A stretch of 58,443 nt of DNA, from the NCBI RefSeq assembly GCF_002205165.1, contig NZ_NIVS01000021.1, positions 1 through 58,443 on the forward strand, read 5' to 3'. Source of the DNA: Stenotrophomonas maltophilia (GTDB lineage: Bacteria > Pseudomonadota > Gammaproteobacteria > Xanthomonadales > Xanthomonadaceae). Under the pieces are notes generated by a model. That model was not told where the DNA came from. It saw only the letters and a program-made list of their open reading frames with translations, and searched no databases. Shown in pieces: positions 19,181-30,353 of the stretch. A program made the position numbers and the translations under genes. The first letter of the stretch is position 1. Every line of letters starts with the position of its first letter.

Positions 19181-20497
19181 ATGCGGATGTGGGGACTGGG
19201 CCTGTGCGTGGCGATACTGCCGGCCACGGTAGCGGCCGATCCGGTGGCGCTGCACGATGGCTTTGGCTACAGCGATGCGGTGCTGCGTGCGGAGCTGGCC
19301 ACGCTGCGCGAGATGAGTGGCGCGTCCGGTCCGCGCCGTCACCTGGGGGCAGCGGGGTACCACCGCGTTCGTGGCGAGCTGGCCGCCTCCAACCGTGCAG
19401 CACGCCAGTGCCTGGATGAAACCCGGGAAGCACCGCCCACGCTGCAGGGGCTGGCCTTCCTGTGCGAATCCACGCTCGCGGGCAATGCGCTGATCGAGGG
19501 CGATATCGCAGCCTGGGCGAGCCTGATGCTGCGCGTGCGCGAGGACTACCAGCGCACCATCGTGCCGATGCTCAGGGCTGGCGATGAAGTGCCCGATGTC
19601 ACCCGGCCGACGTTCGCGGCCTTCACCACCTGGCCGCGCAGCGCGCTGCCCGTGGCCGAGCGGGTGCAGGACGTGGCGGTGCCGATCCAGTTCAGCAACG
19701 AGCTGCCCTCGGTGACACTCACGCTGCACGGCACGCGCGACGGCGCGCCTGTCGCCCACGAGGCCGCCTTCATCATCGATACCGGCGCACCGCGCTCGCA
19801 CATCAGCCGCGCGTTGGCCGCATCACTCGGGCTGGCGGTGACGGAAGGCTTCGTGGTGTCGCGCATCGTCGAGGGCGACATCCAGCAGGCCGGCCTGGCA
19901 GCGCCGATCGATATCGAACTGGGCGGCCAGCGGGTGCGCGATGTGTCGTTCAACAGCGAACCCACGCGCGAGCTCAACCTGATCGGCCTGGATGTGCTGC
20001 GCGCGCTGGGCCGGTTCCGCCTCTCCCGTGAAACGCTGACCCTGCTGGGCACGCAGACGCCGGCGCTATGCATCCGGCGCATGGTTGTTACCTCGTCGCT
20101 GTGGGGGCCGTTCCAGCAGGCCCGCTACCCCATCCGGGGCCGCGAGCACCACCTGATGCTGATCGATACCGGTTTCCACGGCGCCTTCCAGATGCGCGGC
20201 GCGCCGCGCACATCGGTGCCGGCCGCGGCGATCCAGCGCAGGAACGTGATCACCACGCGCGGGGCCGAGGACATCGAGTACGCGCCGGCCAGCACGCCGA
20301 TGCAGATCACCGATACGCTCGCCAGCATTCCGGTGGATATCGCGTTCCAGCCGCCGGATCTGTTTCCCTCGTCGTGGCGGATCGGCTATGGCGTCACCGG
20401 GGGCTACGATGTGGCGCTGGACCTGCCCGGCGGCCTCGGCTGCCTGGTCCCGCGGCCGCCGGAACCGCCGCTGCTCGGCCGGCCGCCGAGCGCCTGA
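19181..20497 (+). CDS. Exported protein with two retropepsin-like DTG motifs (predicted aspartic protease)
   Basis: The 438-residue protein starts with a signal peptide (MRMWGLGLCVAILPATVAA). The N-terminal ~180 residues are helical and unassigned. Two aspartic-protease motifs follow: AAFIIDTGAPRSHIS with Asp near residue 200, and LMLIDTGFHGAF with Asp near residue 329. One chain may therefore supply both catalytic aspartates, as in pepsin, whereas retropepsin-type bacterial proteases usually carry one and dimerise. A candidate -10 (TAGGGT) lies at 19147-19152. I cannot name its substrate. Confidence 0.75.
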   Translation: MRMWGLGLCVAILPATVAADPVALHDGFGYSDAVLRAELATLREMSGASGPRRHLGAAGYHRVRGELAASNRAARQCLDETREAPPTLQGLAFLCESTLAGNALIEGDIAAWASLMLRVREDYQRTIVPMLRAGDEVPDVTRPTFAAFTTWPRSALPVAERVQDVAVPIQFSNELPSVTLTLHGTRDGAPVAHEAAFIIDTGAPRSHISRALAASLGLAVTEGFVVSRIVEGDIQQAGLAAPIDIELGGQRVRDVSFNSEPTRELNLIGLDVLRALGRFRLSRETLTLLGTQTPALCIRRMVVTSSLWGPFQQARYPIRGREHHLMLIDTGFHGAFQMRGAPRTSVPAAAIQRRNVITTRGAEDIEYAPASTPMQITDTLASIPVDIAFQPPDLFPSSWRIGYGVTGGYDVALDLPGGLGCLVPRPPEPPLLGRPPSA

Positions 20498-20521
20498 CCA
20501 ACCCTGAATCGGCATCTCATC

Positions 20522-20553
20522 CACCCTTGAAACACGCCCCCGTAACCGCATCT
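20522..20553 (+). promoter_or_regulatory. Sigma-32 (RpoH) heat-shock promoter of clpB
   Basis: CCACCCTTGAA (20521-20531) matches the heat-shock -35 consensus CNCCCTTGAA. It is followed after 14 bases by CCGCATCT (20546-20553), which matches CCCCATNT at seven of eight positions. It ends 50 bases before the clpB start, as expected for a heat-shock chaperone gene. Confidence 0.8.
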
Positions 20554-20602
20554 CAGGGACAGTGCTGGCACGGCCAGCCCCGTTTACATCGAGGACAAGA
20601 AC

Positions 20603-23188
<2,586 letters not shown>

Positions 23189-23250
23189 GCCGCCCGCGCG
23201 CCGGCGGCCTGATAACCGTTGGGCCTCACGCCATGCCTGTTTGGCATCAA

Positions 23251-23274
23251 CCCCCGCTTCGGCGGGGGTTTTTT
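23251..23274 (+). terminator. Intrinsic terminator after clpB
   Basis: CCCCCGC and GCGGGGG pair around a TTCG tetraloop and are followed by six T residues. A smaller hairpin (ATGCC-TGTTT-GGCAT, 23232-23246) lies just before it. Confidence 0.92.
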
Positions 23275-23312
23275 GTTCGGTATCGTCGGTATTCACCTGG
23301 AGGCGATGCGAT

Positions 23313-24614
23313 ATGTCCGAACACGGCAGTCCCGAATTACAGTGGCGCGCGGAGACCATCGCAGTGCATGGCGGCTACCGGCCTGACCCCACCACCCGCG
23401 CGGTGGCGGTGCCGATCTACCAGACCGTGGCCTACGCCTTCGATGACACCCAGCATGGCGCGGACCTGTTCGACCTGAAAGTGCCGGGCAACATCTACAC
23501 CCGCATCATGAACCCGACCACCGACGTGCTGGAGCAGCGCATCGCCGCGCTCGAGGGCGGCATCGGTGCGCTGGCGCTGGCCTCGGGCCAGGCAGCGATC
23601 ACCTACGCGATCCAGACCATCGCCGAGGCCGGCGACAACATCGTTTCGGCCAGTGCGCTGTACGGCGGCACCTACAACCTGTTCGCGCACACGCTGCCGC
23701 AGTTCGGGATCGAAACGCGCTTTGCCGACTACCGGGATCCGCAGGCGTTCGGCGCGCTGATCGATGAGCGCACCAAGGCGGTGTTCGTCGAATCCATCGG
23801 CAACCCGCGCGGCAACATCACCGATATCCAGGCCGTGGCGAACATCGCGCATGCGCACGGCGTGCCGCTGATCGTGGACAACACCGTCGCCACGCCTTAT
23901 CTGCAGCGCTCGTTCGACTTCGGCGCGGACATCGTGGTCCATTCGCTGACCAAGTACCTCGGCGGGCATGGCACCAGCCTGGGCGGGGCGATCGTGGATT
24001 CCGGGCGGTTTCCGTGGGCCGAGCACAAGCAGCGCTTTCGCCGCTTGAATGAGCCGGACGTGAGCTATCACGGCGTGGTCTACACCGAAGCCCTCGGGCC
24101 GGCCGCCTATATCGGTCGCGCGCGCGTGGTTCCGCTGCGCAACACCGGCGCGGCGATCTCACCGTTCAATTCCTTCCTGATCCTGCAGGGCATCGAAACC
24201 CTGGCGCTGCGGCTGGACCGGATCAACGCCAACACGCTGGCGGTGGCCAGACACCTGCAGGGCCACCCCAAGGTGGCCTGGGTCAACTACGCCGCGCTGC
24301 CCGATCACCCCGAGCATGCCCTGGTGCAGAAGTACCTGCGCGGCCACGGCTCGGGCGTGCTGACCTTCGGCCTGCCCGGTGGTCGCGCGGCCGGTGCCCG
24401 CTTCCTGGATGCGCTGCAGCTGTTCACCCGGTTGGTGAACCTGGGCGACGCCAAATCACTGGCCACGCATCCGGCCTCGACCACCCACCGGCAGCTGGAC
24501 GCCGCCGAACTGGAGAAGGCCGGCGTCAGCGAAGACACGGTGCGGTTGTCGGTCGGCATCGAACACATCGACGACCTGTTGGCGGATCTGGAGCAGGCGT
24601 TGGCCAACGCGTAG
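23313..24614 (+). CDS. metY: O-acetylhomoserine sulfhydrylase (O-acetylhomoserine aminocarboxypropyltransferase)
   Basis: The enzyme forms homocysteine (or methionine) from O-acetylhomoserine and sulfide (or methanethiol) using PLP, in methionine synthesis. The 433-residue length suits MetY rather than the ~390-residue MetB/MetC. Visible features are AVAVPIYQTVAYAFDDTQH, YTRIMNPTTDVLEQRIAALEGG, the PLP lysine in VVHSLTKYLGGHG near residue 214, and LVNLGDAKSLATHPASTTHR. GGAGG lies ahead of the ATG at 23313; the longer in-frame start would run through the clpB terminator. A perfect 12-bp hairpin follows. Confidence 0.93.
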   Translation: MSEHGSPELQWRAETIAVHGGYRPDPTTRAVAVPIYQTVAYAFDDTQHGADLFDLKVPGNIYTRIMNPTTDVLEQRIAALEGGIGALALASGQAAITYAIQTIAEAGDNIVSASALYGGTYNLFAHTLPQFGIETRFADYRDPQAFGALIDERTKAVFVESIGNPRGNITDIQAVANIAHAHGVPLIVDNTVATPYLQRSFDFGADIVVHSLTKYLGGHGTSLGGAIVDSGRFPWAEHKQRFRRLNEPDVSYHGVVYTEALGPAAYIGRARVVPLRNTGAAISPFNSFLILQGIETLALRLDRINANTLAVARHLQGHPKVAWVNYAALPDHPEHALVQKYLRGHGSGVLTFGLPGGRAAGARFLDALQLFTRLVNLGDAKSLATHPASTTHRQLDAAELEKAGVSEDTVRLSVGIEHIDDLLADLEQALANA

Positions 24615-24622
24615 TGGCAGGA

Positions 24623-24656
24623 CCCACGGCGGCCGGTGCGGGCCGGCCGCCGTGGG
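24623..24656 (+). terminator. Hairpin after metY
   Basis: A perfect 12-base-pair stem, CCCACGGCGGCC with its complement, encloses a 10-base loop that can itself pair (GGCC repeats). No T-run follows. Confidence 0.5.
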
Positions 24657-24782
24657 GTAGTGGGGCGTGGCGTTACGCGCGGGGGTAGTATCGCGCTGAC
24701 GTTCCGGCAACTGCGCAAGATCGGCCACGCGGCCGCCTGTGGAACGACGCACGCTGAGCGTCACCTACAGAGGGAGCCCGCC

Positions 24783-25664
24783 ATGAGCCACATTGCCCAG
24801 GTCCGCCAGCGCCACGGTATCGACCGCGTCATCGCCCATCTGCAGGCATGCCTGCGTGCTGGAGACCCCTTGCCGGATCTGGAAGCGCTGGCCGCGATCG
24901 CGCACCAGTCACCGTTCCATTTCCATCGCCTGTACCGTGCGCTGACCGGCGAAACGCCCGGGCGCACCGTGGCGCGCCTGCGCTTGCTGCAGGCGCTGCA
25001 GCTGCTCGGCCAGGCCGAGAGCCGGGTGACCGAGGTCGCCTTGAGCGTCGGCTATGAAAGCCCACAGGCGCTGGCCCGCGCCTGTCGCCAGGCGCTGGAT
25101 GCCACGCCGAGCAGCCTGCGCGAGGATGCCGGGCTGCGCAGCCGCTGGCAGCAGCGGCTGGCGCTGCCGGCCGGCGATCACGCCGACGGGACGGTGCCGT
25201 TGCAGGTCACGGTGACCACGCTGGAACCTTTCGATGTGGTGGCGCTGCGCACGAAAGGGGCCTTCGATGATCTGGATCAGGCATTCGGCCAGGTCTTCGC
25301 CTGGGCGGCGGCGCAGGGCTGGGCCGAGCAGCTGCAGCACCTGGTGGGTATCGCCCGCAACGATCACCGCGATGTGCCGGCGCCTGAGTGCGTGTTCGAT
25401 TGCGGCATGGGCTTTGGTCGCCCGCCGCCGGCGCTGCCCGCCCCGCTGCGTACGCTGAGGCTCGGCGGAGGCGCGTACGCGGTGGTGCGCCATGTGGGCA
25501 GCTATGCAGGGCTGGAAGCGGTCACGGACGCGCTGCTGCGCGACTGGCTGCCCGACAGCGGCCATGCGCTCCGCGATGCGGAGCTGTATTACCACTACCT
25601 GGATGACCCGGAAGAGGTACCCGAGGCCATCCTGCGCGCCGATATCTGCGTGCCGGTAGCGTAG
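24783..25664 (+). CDS. AraC-family regulator with GyrI-like effector domain
   Basis: The 293-residue protein has two helix-turn-helix motifs of an AraC/XylS domain at the N-terminus (LEALAAIAHQSPFHFHRLYRALTG; VTEVALSVGYESPQALARACRQ). A C-terminal GyrI-like small-molecule-binding domain follows (FDVVALRTKGAFDDLDQAF, YHYLDDPEEVPEAILRADICVPV). The architecture is that of Rob/SoxS-related or BmrR-like sensors of hydrophobic drugs; the ligand is unknown. The ATG at 24783 follows AGAGGGAG. It stands alone between metY and the convergent ybaL, with only six bases to the latter. Confidence 0.9.
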   Translation: MSHIAQVRQRHGIDRVIAHLQACLRAGDPLPDLEALAAIAHQSPFHFHRLYRALTGETPGRTVARLRLLQALQLLGQAESRVTEVALSVGYESPQALARACRQALDATPSSLREDAGLRSRWQQRLALPAGDHADGTVPLQVTVTTLEPFDVVALRTKGAFDDLDQAFGQVFAWAAAQGWAEQLQHLVGIARNDHRDVPAPECVFDCGMGFGRPPPALPAPLRTLRLGGGAYAVVRHVGSYAGLEAVTDALLRDWLPDSGHALRDAELYYHYLDDPEEVPEAILRADICVPVA

Positions 25665-25670
25665 CGGCCC

Positions 25671-27374
25671 TTACACCACCGGAATGCTGTGCTGCTGCCC
25701 CATCGTGCGGTACGGCGGGGTGGACATCACCATCTCGGCCAGCGAGTAGGCCAGTTCGCGCTCGGCCATCACCGTGCCGTCCGCGCCGTGGGCGAGCAGG
25801 TGCTTCACCTCGGCGTCGCTGTGCGCGCGCGCCAGCAGGGTCAGGCCAGGATTGAGCGCGCGCAGCTTCGCCAGCGTTTCACCGGCTTCCAGCGGCTGCG
25901 GGATCGCCAGCACGGCGATCTTGGCGCGCTCGGGATGTGCTTCGGCCAGCACGCGGTCGGAGGCGGCGCTGCCGCGGATGCCGGGCAGGCCGGCCGCGTG
26001 CGCTTCGGCGACGTGTTCCTTGTTGTCGTCGATGATCATCACCGGCACGCCACGGTCGCGCAGCACCTGCGCCAGCGCACTGCCGACGCGGCCGTAGCCG
26101 ATCACGATGGCATGGTCGTGCAGGTCCAGCGACGGGCCCGGCGGCAACTCGGTCTCCACCGTGGTGGGGGCGGTTTCCTGGTGCTTCAGCAGCCAGCGGT
26201 CGAGCAGGCCGAACACCAGCGGGTTGAGCATGATCGAGATCAGCGCGCCGGCCAGCACCAGCGCCTGGCCGGTCGGCGGCAGGATCCCCAGGGTCACGCC
26301 GAGGCCGGCGATGATGAAGGCGAATTCGCCGATCTGCGCCAGGCTGGCCGAAATGGTCAGCGCGGTACCGGTCGGGTGGCCGAAGGCCCGCACGATCACG
26401 AACGCAGCAGCGGACTTGCCGAACATGATGATCGCCGCGGTGGCCAGCACCTGCCATGGGTGCTCGATCAGGATGGCCGGGTTGAACAGCATGCCGACCG
26501 AGACGAAGAACAGCACCGCGAACGCATCGCGCAGCGGCAGTGAATCATTGGCGGCCTTGTGGCTCAGCTCGGATTCGTTGAGCAGCATGCCCGCGAAGAA
26601 CGCGCCGAGTGCGAACGACACGCCGAACAGCATCGCCGAGCCGAACGCCACGCCCAGTGCGATGGCCAGCACCGCCAGGGTGAACAGCTCGCGCGAGCCG
26701 GTGCCGGCGATGCGCTCCAGGATCCAGGGGATGACCCGGCGCCCGACTACCAGCATCACCGCCACGAACAGGCCCAGCTGCACGAAGGTCCATCCGATGC
26801 TGGCCAGCACGCTGCCGACGGTATGGGTTTCATTGGCCGCATCGGGCCCGAACACGCCGGCCAGGACCGGCATCATCACCAGGGCCAGGACGCAGGCCAG
26901 GTCTTCCACGATCAGCCAGCCGATCGCGATCTTGCCGCGCGTGGTTTCCAGCAGGCGCCGTTCTTCCATCGCGCGCAGCAGCACCACGGTACTGGCCGTG
27001 GCCAGTGAGAAACCGAACACCACGCCGTAGATCACCGGCCAGCCCATCAACGCGGCCAGGCCCCAGCCGAGCAGGGTGGCGACCAGGATCTGGCCGATCG
27101 CACCCGGGATGGCGATCGCTTTGACCTCCATCAGGTCTTTCAGCGAGAAGTGCAGGCCGACCCCGAACATCAGCAGCATCACGCCGATCTCGGCCAGCTG
27201 GTTGGCCAGTGCCTGGTCGGCAACGAAGCCGGGGGTGAACGGACCTACGCAGATGCCTGCAATCAGATAACCGACCAGGGGAGACAAACGGAGCTTGTTG
27301 GCCAGCGCGCCGAAGATGAAGGCGAGCCCAAGGCCAACGGCAACGATGTTGATCAGGTCGGTGTCATGGTGCAT
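25671..27374 (-). CDS. ybaL: YbaL-family monovalent cation:proton antiporter-2 (CPA2) with TrkA-N domain
   Basis: The 567-residue inner-membrane protein closely follows E. coli YbaL (558 residues). It has about 12 transmembrane segments, including NKLRLSPLVGYLIAGI, VGPFTPGFVADQALANQLAEIGVMLLMFGVGLHFSLKDLM and GSRELFTLAVLAIALG. A cytoplasmic TrkA-N/RCK domain follows from about residue 405 (HAIVIGYGRVGSALAQVL). KefB/C-type relatives export K+ in exchange for H+. The ATG at 27374 begins MHHDTDLIN as in YbaL; 27386 is an alternative. The very short gap to the convergent AraC-type gene leaves no room for an independent terminator. Confidence 0.92.
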   Translation of the reverse strand: MHHDTDLINIVAVGLGLAFIFGALANKLRLSPLVGYLIAGICVGPFTPGFVADQALANQLAEIGVMLLMFGVGLHFSLKDLMEVKAIAIPGAIGQILVATLLGWGLAALMGWPVIYGVVFGFSLATASTVVLLRAMEERRLLETTRGKIAIGWLIVEDLACVLALVMMPVLAGVFGPDAANETHTVGSVLASIGWTFVQLGLFVAVMLVVGRRVIPWILERIAGTGSRELFTLAVLAIALGVAFGSAMLFGVSFALGAFFAGMLLNESELSHKAANDSLPLRDAFAVLFFVSVGMLFNPAILIEHPWQVLATAAIIMFGKSAAAFVIVRAFGHPTGTALTISASLAQIGEFAFIIAGLGVTLGILPPTGQALVLAGALISIMLNPLVFGLLDRWLLKHQETAPTTVETELPPGPSLDLHDHAIVIGYGRVGSALAQVLRDRGVPVMIIDDNKEHVAEAHAAGLPGIRGSAASDRVLAEAHPERAKIAVLAIPQPLEAGETLAKLRALNPGLTLLARAHSDAEVKHLLAHGADGTVMAERELAYSLAEMVMSTPPYRTMGQQHSIPVV

Positions 27375-27545
27375 CGGGGCTCGCAACTAGGGGGGGTACC
27401 CCGATTTTCACCGATGCGGGCAGATCGGGCAAACCTGGCGCAGTGCATTGCTGCTATGTCCCCACGGTCAGGTGATGTGCTGTCCCGGACAGAGGGCGGT
27501 TGAAGCGATGAATGCGCAGATCCCGGCATTTCGGCGGCCCAAACG

Positions 27546-27573
27546 CACATGCCCCGGCGGACCGGGGCATGTG
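27546..27573 (-). terminator. Hairpin terminator of the second TonB receptor gene
   Basis: A perfect 12-base-pair stem CACATGCCCCGG with its complement closes a CGGA loop, about 40 bases past the TonB receptor stop. The rest of 27375-27615 holds no gene I can support. Confidence 0.6.
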
Positions 27574-27615
27574 GCTGTCATCGGGTTGCGGGCCAGCGGC
27601 CGGCCGTGAACATCG

Positions 27616-30009
27616 TTACCACTTGTACGAAATCCGGCCATAGACGTACGCGCCATTGAACCCGTACGGCGAGTAGTTGCTGTACGGCAGCATGCCCCAG
27701 GTGGAGTTCTGCAGGTCCACGGTGCGGTCCGGGTATTCGTCCAGGATGTTGTCCGCGCCCAGGGTCAGGGTCCAGTTCTCGCTGGGCTTGTAGCTGGCCG
27801 AGGCATCGAGCACCCACGAGGCATCGTAGGTCTGGTCACGCAGGGCGGTGGCCGAATTGCGCACGGTGAACGAGCCGTAGCGGGTCGCCGCCAGGTTCAG
27901 GTCCCAGCGGTCCGAACGCCAGGTGCCGCTGAGGATGGTCTTGTCGCGCGGGTAGCTGTCTTCGATGCGGCCGATCTCATCGCGGCCGATCAGCGACTGG
28001 GTGATGCCCAGCGTGCCGAACACCGGCGGCGAGGCGATGAACTTCTTCACCTCGGTCTCGTTGTAGCTGTAGGCCGCGGTCAGTTCCAGCGAGCTGGCAG
28101 CGAAGGGAATGGTGTAGCTGGAGACCGCATCCACGCCGCGGGTGCGGGTGTCCACGCCATTGGTGAAGTAGGAGAACGCGGTGACGCCCGGCAGGCCCAG
28201 GTTGGCCAGCAGCGCATTGGCCGCGTCATTGGTGGTGATGTTGGTGGAGAGCACGATGCGGTCATCGATGTCGATCTGGTACGCATCCACGGTCAGGTAC
28301 AGCCGGTCCACCGGCTGCAGCACCAGACCCAGGCTGTAGGAGGTCGAGCTCTCGGCCTTCAGCGGGCTGGCACCCAGCGCCTGCGCGGCGGGGCTGGTGG
28401 TCGGGAAGGTGCCGCGCTCGAGGAACACACCGTTGACGATGGTGCTGGTCACTGCCTGGTAGCTCTGCTGGGCCAGCGACGGCGCGCGGAAGCCGCTGGA
28501 GGCGGTGGCGCGCAGGGCGACCTTGTCGGTGAACGCGTAGCGTGCGGAGAGCTTGCCGGAGAACTTGTCGCCGAAGTCCGAATAATCCTCGTAACGGCCG
28601 GTGACACCGGCGGAGAACTTGTCGCTCAGGTCGGCTTCCAGGCCGGCGTAGACGGCGTAGTTGTCGCGGTCGGCGTCCACCGCGTTGAGCGGGGTGAAGC
28701 CGCCGAAGCCCTGCGCACCACTGCCGGTGTAGGAGTTCAGTTCGCCGGCCGACTGTTCCCACTTCTCCTTGCGGTATTCACCGCCGAAGGACAGCGTGAC
28801 CGGGTAGGCCAGGCCCCAGTCCAGGGTCTTGGTCACATCGGCGTTGACGATGTTCTGGGTGTACTCCAGCGCGCCGTCGTAGAACGAGCGCGGGCTGTTC
28901 ACGCCGAGCGCGTAGTTGATGCTGTTGCGGGTATGGAAATCGATCTTGTTGGCGCCGTAGTTGTAGCTGACATCCCAGTTCCAGCCGCTGTCCGTATCGC
29001 CCTTGACGCCGGCGACCAGCGAGCGGTCCTTGGAGTACTGGTTGATCTCCGGCACGAAGCCGTCCGGGTAGGTCTGCGCCAGCAGCGCGCCCTGGTTGAG
29101 GTTGTTGCGCGAGCGGTAGAACGCGAACGAGGTGATGTCGCGGTTGCTCGCCATCGCCGTGGCATACGCCGAGACGTGGTCGCTGAACTGGAAGCTGGCG
29201 TTGGCCGAGGCGGCGGTCGCATCCACGCGCGGGTCGCCGACCACGAAGGTGGTCTGGCCGATGTTCGGGAAGTTGCTCGTGTTCGGCGTGGTGCCCTGGT
29301 ACGGGCCGGCGCGGTTGCTCTCGTCCTGCTGCACGATCTGGCCGGCCACGTGCACGCTGCCGCGGCCGTCGGCGAAACCGATGCCGGTATCGCCGGAGAG
29401 CTGGTACTTGTTGCCGTCACCGGCCGAGTACTGGCCGGCATCCAGCGCCAGGCTGCCGCCGGAGGACGAGCCCTTGAGCACGATGTTGATCACGCCGGCG
29501 ATGGCGTCCGAGCCGTACTGCGCCGACGCGCCGTCGCGCAGTACTTCCACGCGCTCGATCGAGGCGATCGGGATCGCGTTGATGTCCACCGCCGAGGAGC
29601 CGCGGCCGATGCTGCCGTTGACGTTGATCTGCGCGGAGGTATGGCGGCGCTTGCCGTTGACCAGCACCAGCACCTGGTCCGGGGAGAGGCCGCGCAGCTG
29701 CGCCGGGCGGATGCCGCTGGTGCCGTCGGTCAGCGCCGGGCGCGGGAAGTTCAGCGAGGGCAGGGCACGGGCCAGCGCGGTGGCAAGCTCCGTGGTGCCA
29801 GTGGACTGCAGCGCCTCGGGGGTGATGATGTCGATCGGCGACTGCGACTCGGCCACGGTGCGGTCGGCGACGCGGGTGCCGGTGACGATGATGGTGTCCA
29901 GGGTGTTGGCCGCCGCGCGGGCGGGGGCATCCTGGGCGGTGGCGACGAAGCTGGACATACCGAGCGCGACAGCTACGGCGGCGGCGAGCGTACTGGTCTT
30001 GCGGTTCAT
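27616..30009 (-). CDS. TonB-dependent outer-membrane receptor (paralogue)
   Basis: This 797-residue TonB-dependent receptor has a signal peptide (MNRKTSTLAAAVAVALGMSS, cleavage near ATAQ), a TonB-box-like TLDTIIVTG and a plug domain with LRGLSPDQVLVLVNGKRRH and VLRDGASAQYGSDAIAGVIN. A beta-barrel ending YVYGRISYKW follows. It is clearly related to the receptor at 11586 (same plug motifs, same barrel elements such as DAYQIDIDDRIVLS). The substrate is unknown. The ATG at 30009 begins the signal peptide; a much longer in-frame extension upstream crosses AT-rich promoter sequence and is rejected. Confidence 0.93.
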   Translation of the reverse strand: MNRKTSTLAAAVAVALGMSSFVATAQDAPARAAANTLDTIIVTGTRVADRTVAESQSPIDIITPEALQSTGTTELATALARALPSLNFPRPALTDGTSGIRPAQLRGLSPDQVLVLVNGKRRHTSAQINVNGSIGRGSSAVDINAIPIASIERVEVLRDGASAQYGSDAIAGVINIVLKGSSSGGSLALDAGQYSAGDGNKYQLSGDTGIGFADGRGSVHVAGQIVQQDESNRAGPYQGTTPNTSNFPNIGQTTFVVGDPRVDATAASANASFQFSDHVSAYATAMASNRDITSFAFYRSRNNLNQGALLAQTYPDGFVPEINQYSKDRSLVAGVKGDTDSGWNWDVSYNYGANKIDFHTRNSINYALGVNSPRSFYDGALEYTQNIVNADVTKTLDWGLAYPVTLSFGGEYRKEKWEQSAGELNSYTGSGAQGFGGFTPLNAVDADRDNYAVYAGLEADLSDKFSAGVTGRYEDYSDFGDKFSGKLSARYAFTDKVALRATASSGFRAPSLAQQSYQAVTSTIVNGVFLERGTFPTTSPAAQALGASPLKAESSTSYSLGLVLQPVDRLYLTVDAYQIDIDDRIVLSTNITTNDAANALLANLGLPGVTAFSYFTNGVDTRTRGVDAVSSYTIPFAASSLELTAAYSYNETEVKKFIASPPVFGTLGITQSLIGRDEIGRIEDSYPRDKTILSGTWRSDRWDLNLAATRYGSFTVRNSATALRDQTYDASWVLDASASYKPSENWTLTLGADNILDEYPDRTVDLQNSTWGMLPYSNYSPYGFNGAYVYGRISYKW

Positions 30010-30106
30010 CAGGATGTGGCTCCGGTAGGGGCGGTGCTGCACCAAAGCGACATCACGACATCGAGGATCGGGTCTGCGAAGGCGGTTGTTGCGGTGCGCA
30101 ATAGAC

Positions 30107-30135
30107 GGATTAACGGGATATTCATCGCTTGTCAA
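30107..30135 (-). promoter_or_regulatory. Predicted promoter of the second TonB receptor
   Basis: On the minus strand a perfect TTGACA (30135-30130) is followed after 17 bases by TAATCC (30112-30107), about 100 bases before the start codon. The inverted repeat GTTGC-AGCA-GCAAC (30160-30173) lies 25 bases upstream of the -35 and could be an operator. This AT-rich zone is the main content of the 344-base gap 30010-30353. Confidence 0.5.
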
Positions 30136-30353
30136 ATATTCGCCTTTTTCGCAAAAAACGTTGCAGCAGCAACCATTTACGTGAGGCGGGGGATTCGACA
30201 GGAGGGTCCCGGGGAAGCGCGGGCAGGGTCGTGGGAGAGAGAAACGAGGCCTGCCGCGCATCCCGGGGCCCGTCAAGTATTCGTTAACGCTAGAATTACG
30301 TCGCAGGAAAGGTGCTCACGAGCACATTCCATTCCGTTATATGGACCCCCAAG

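Noticed and set aside
27353..27656. Short minus-strand frames between ybaL and the TonB receptor
   Set aside because: They cover a hairpin terminator and promoter-like sequence and lack ribosome-binding sites and similarity to known families.
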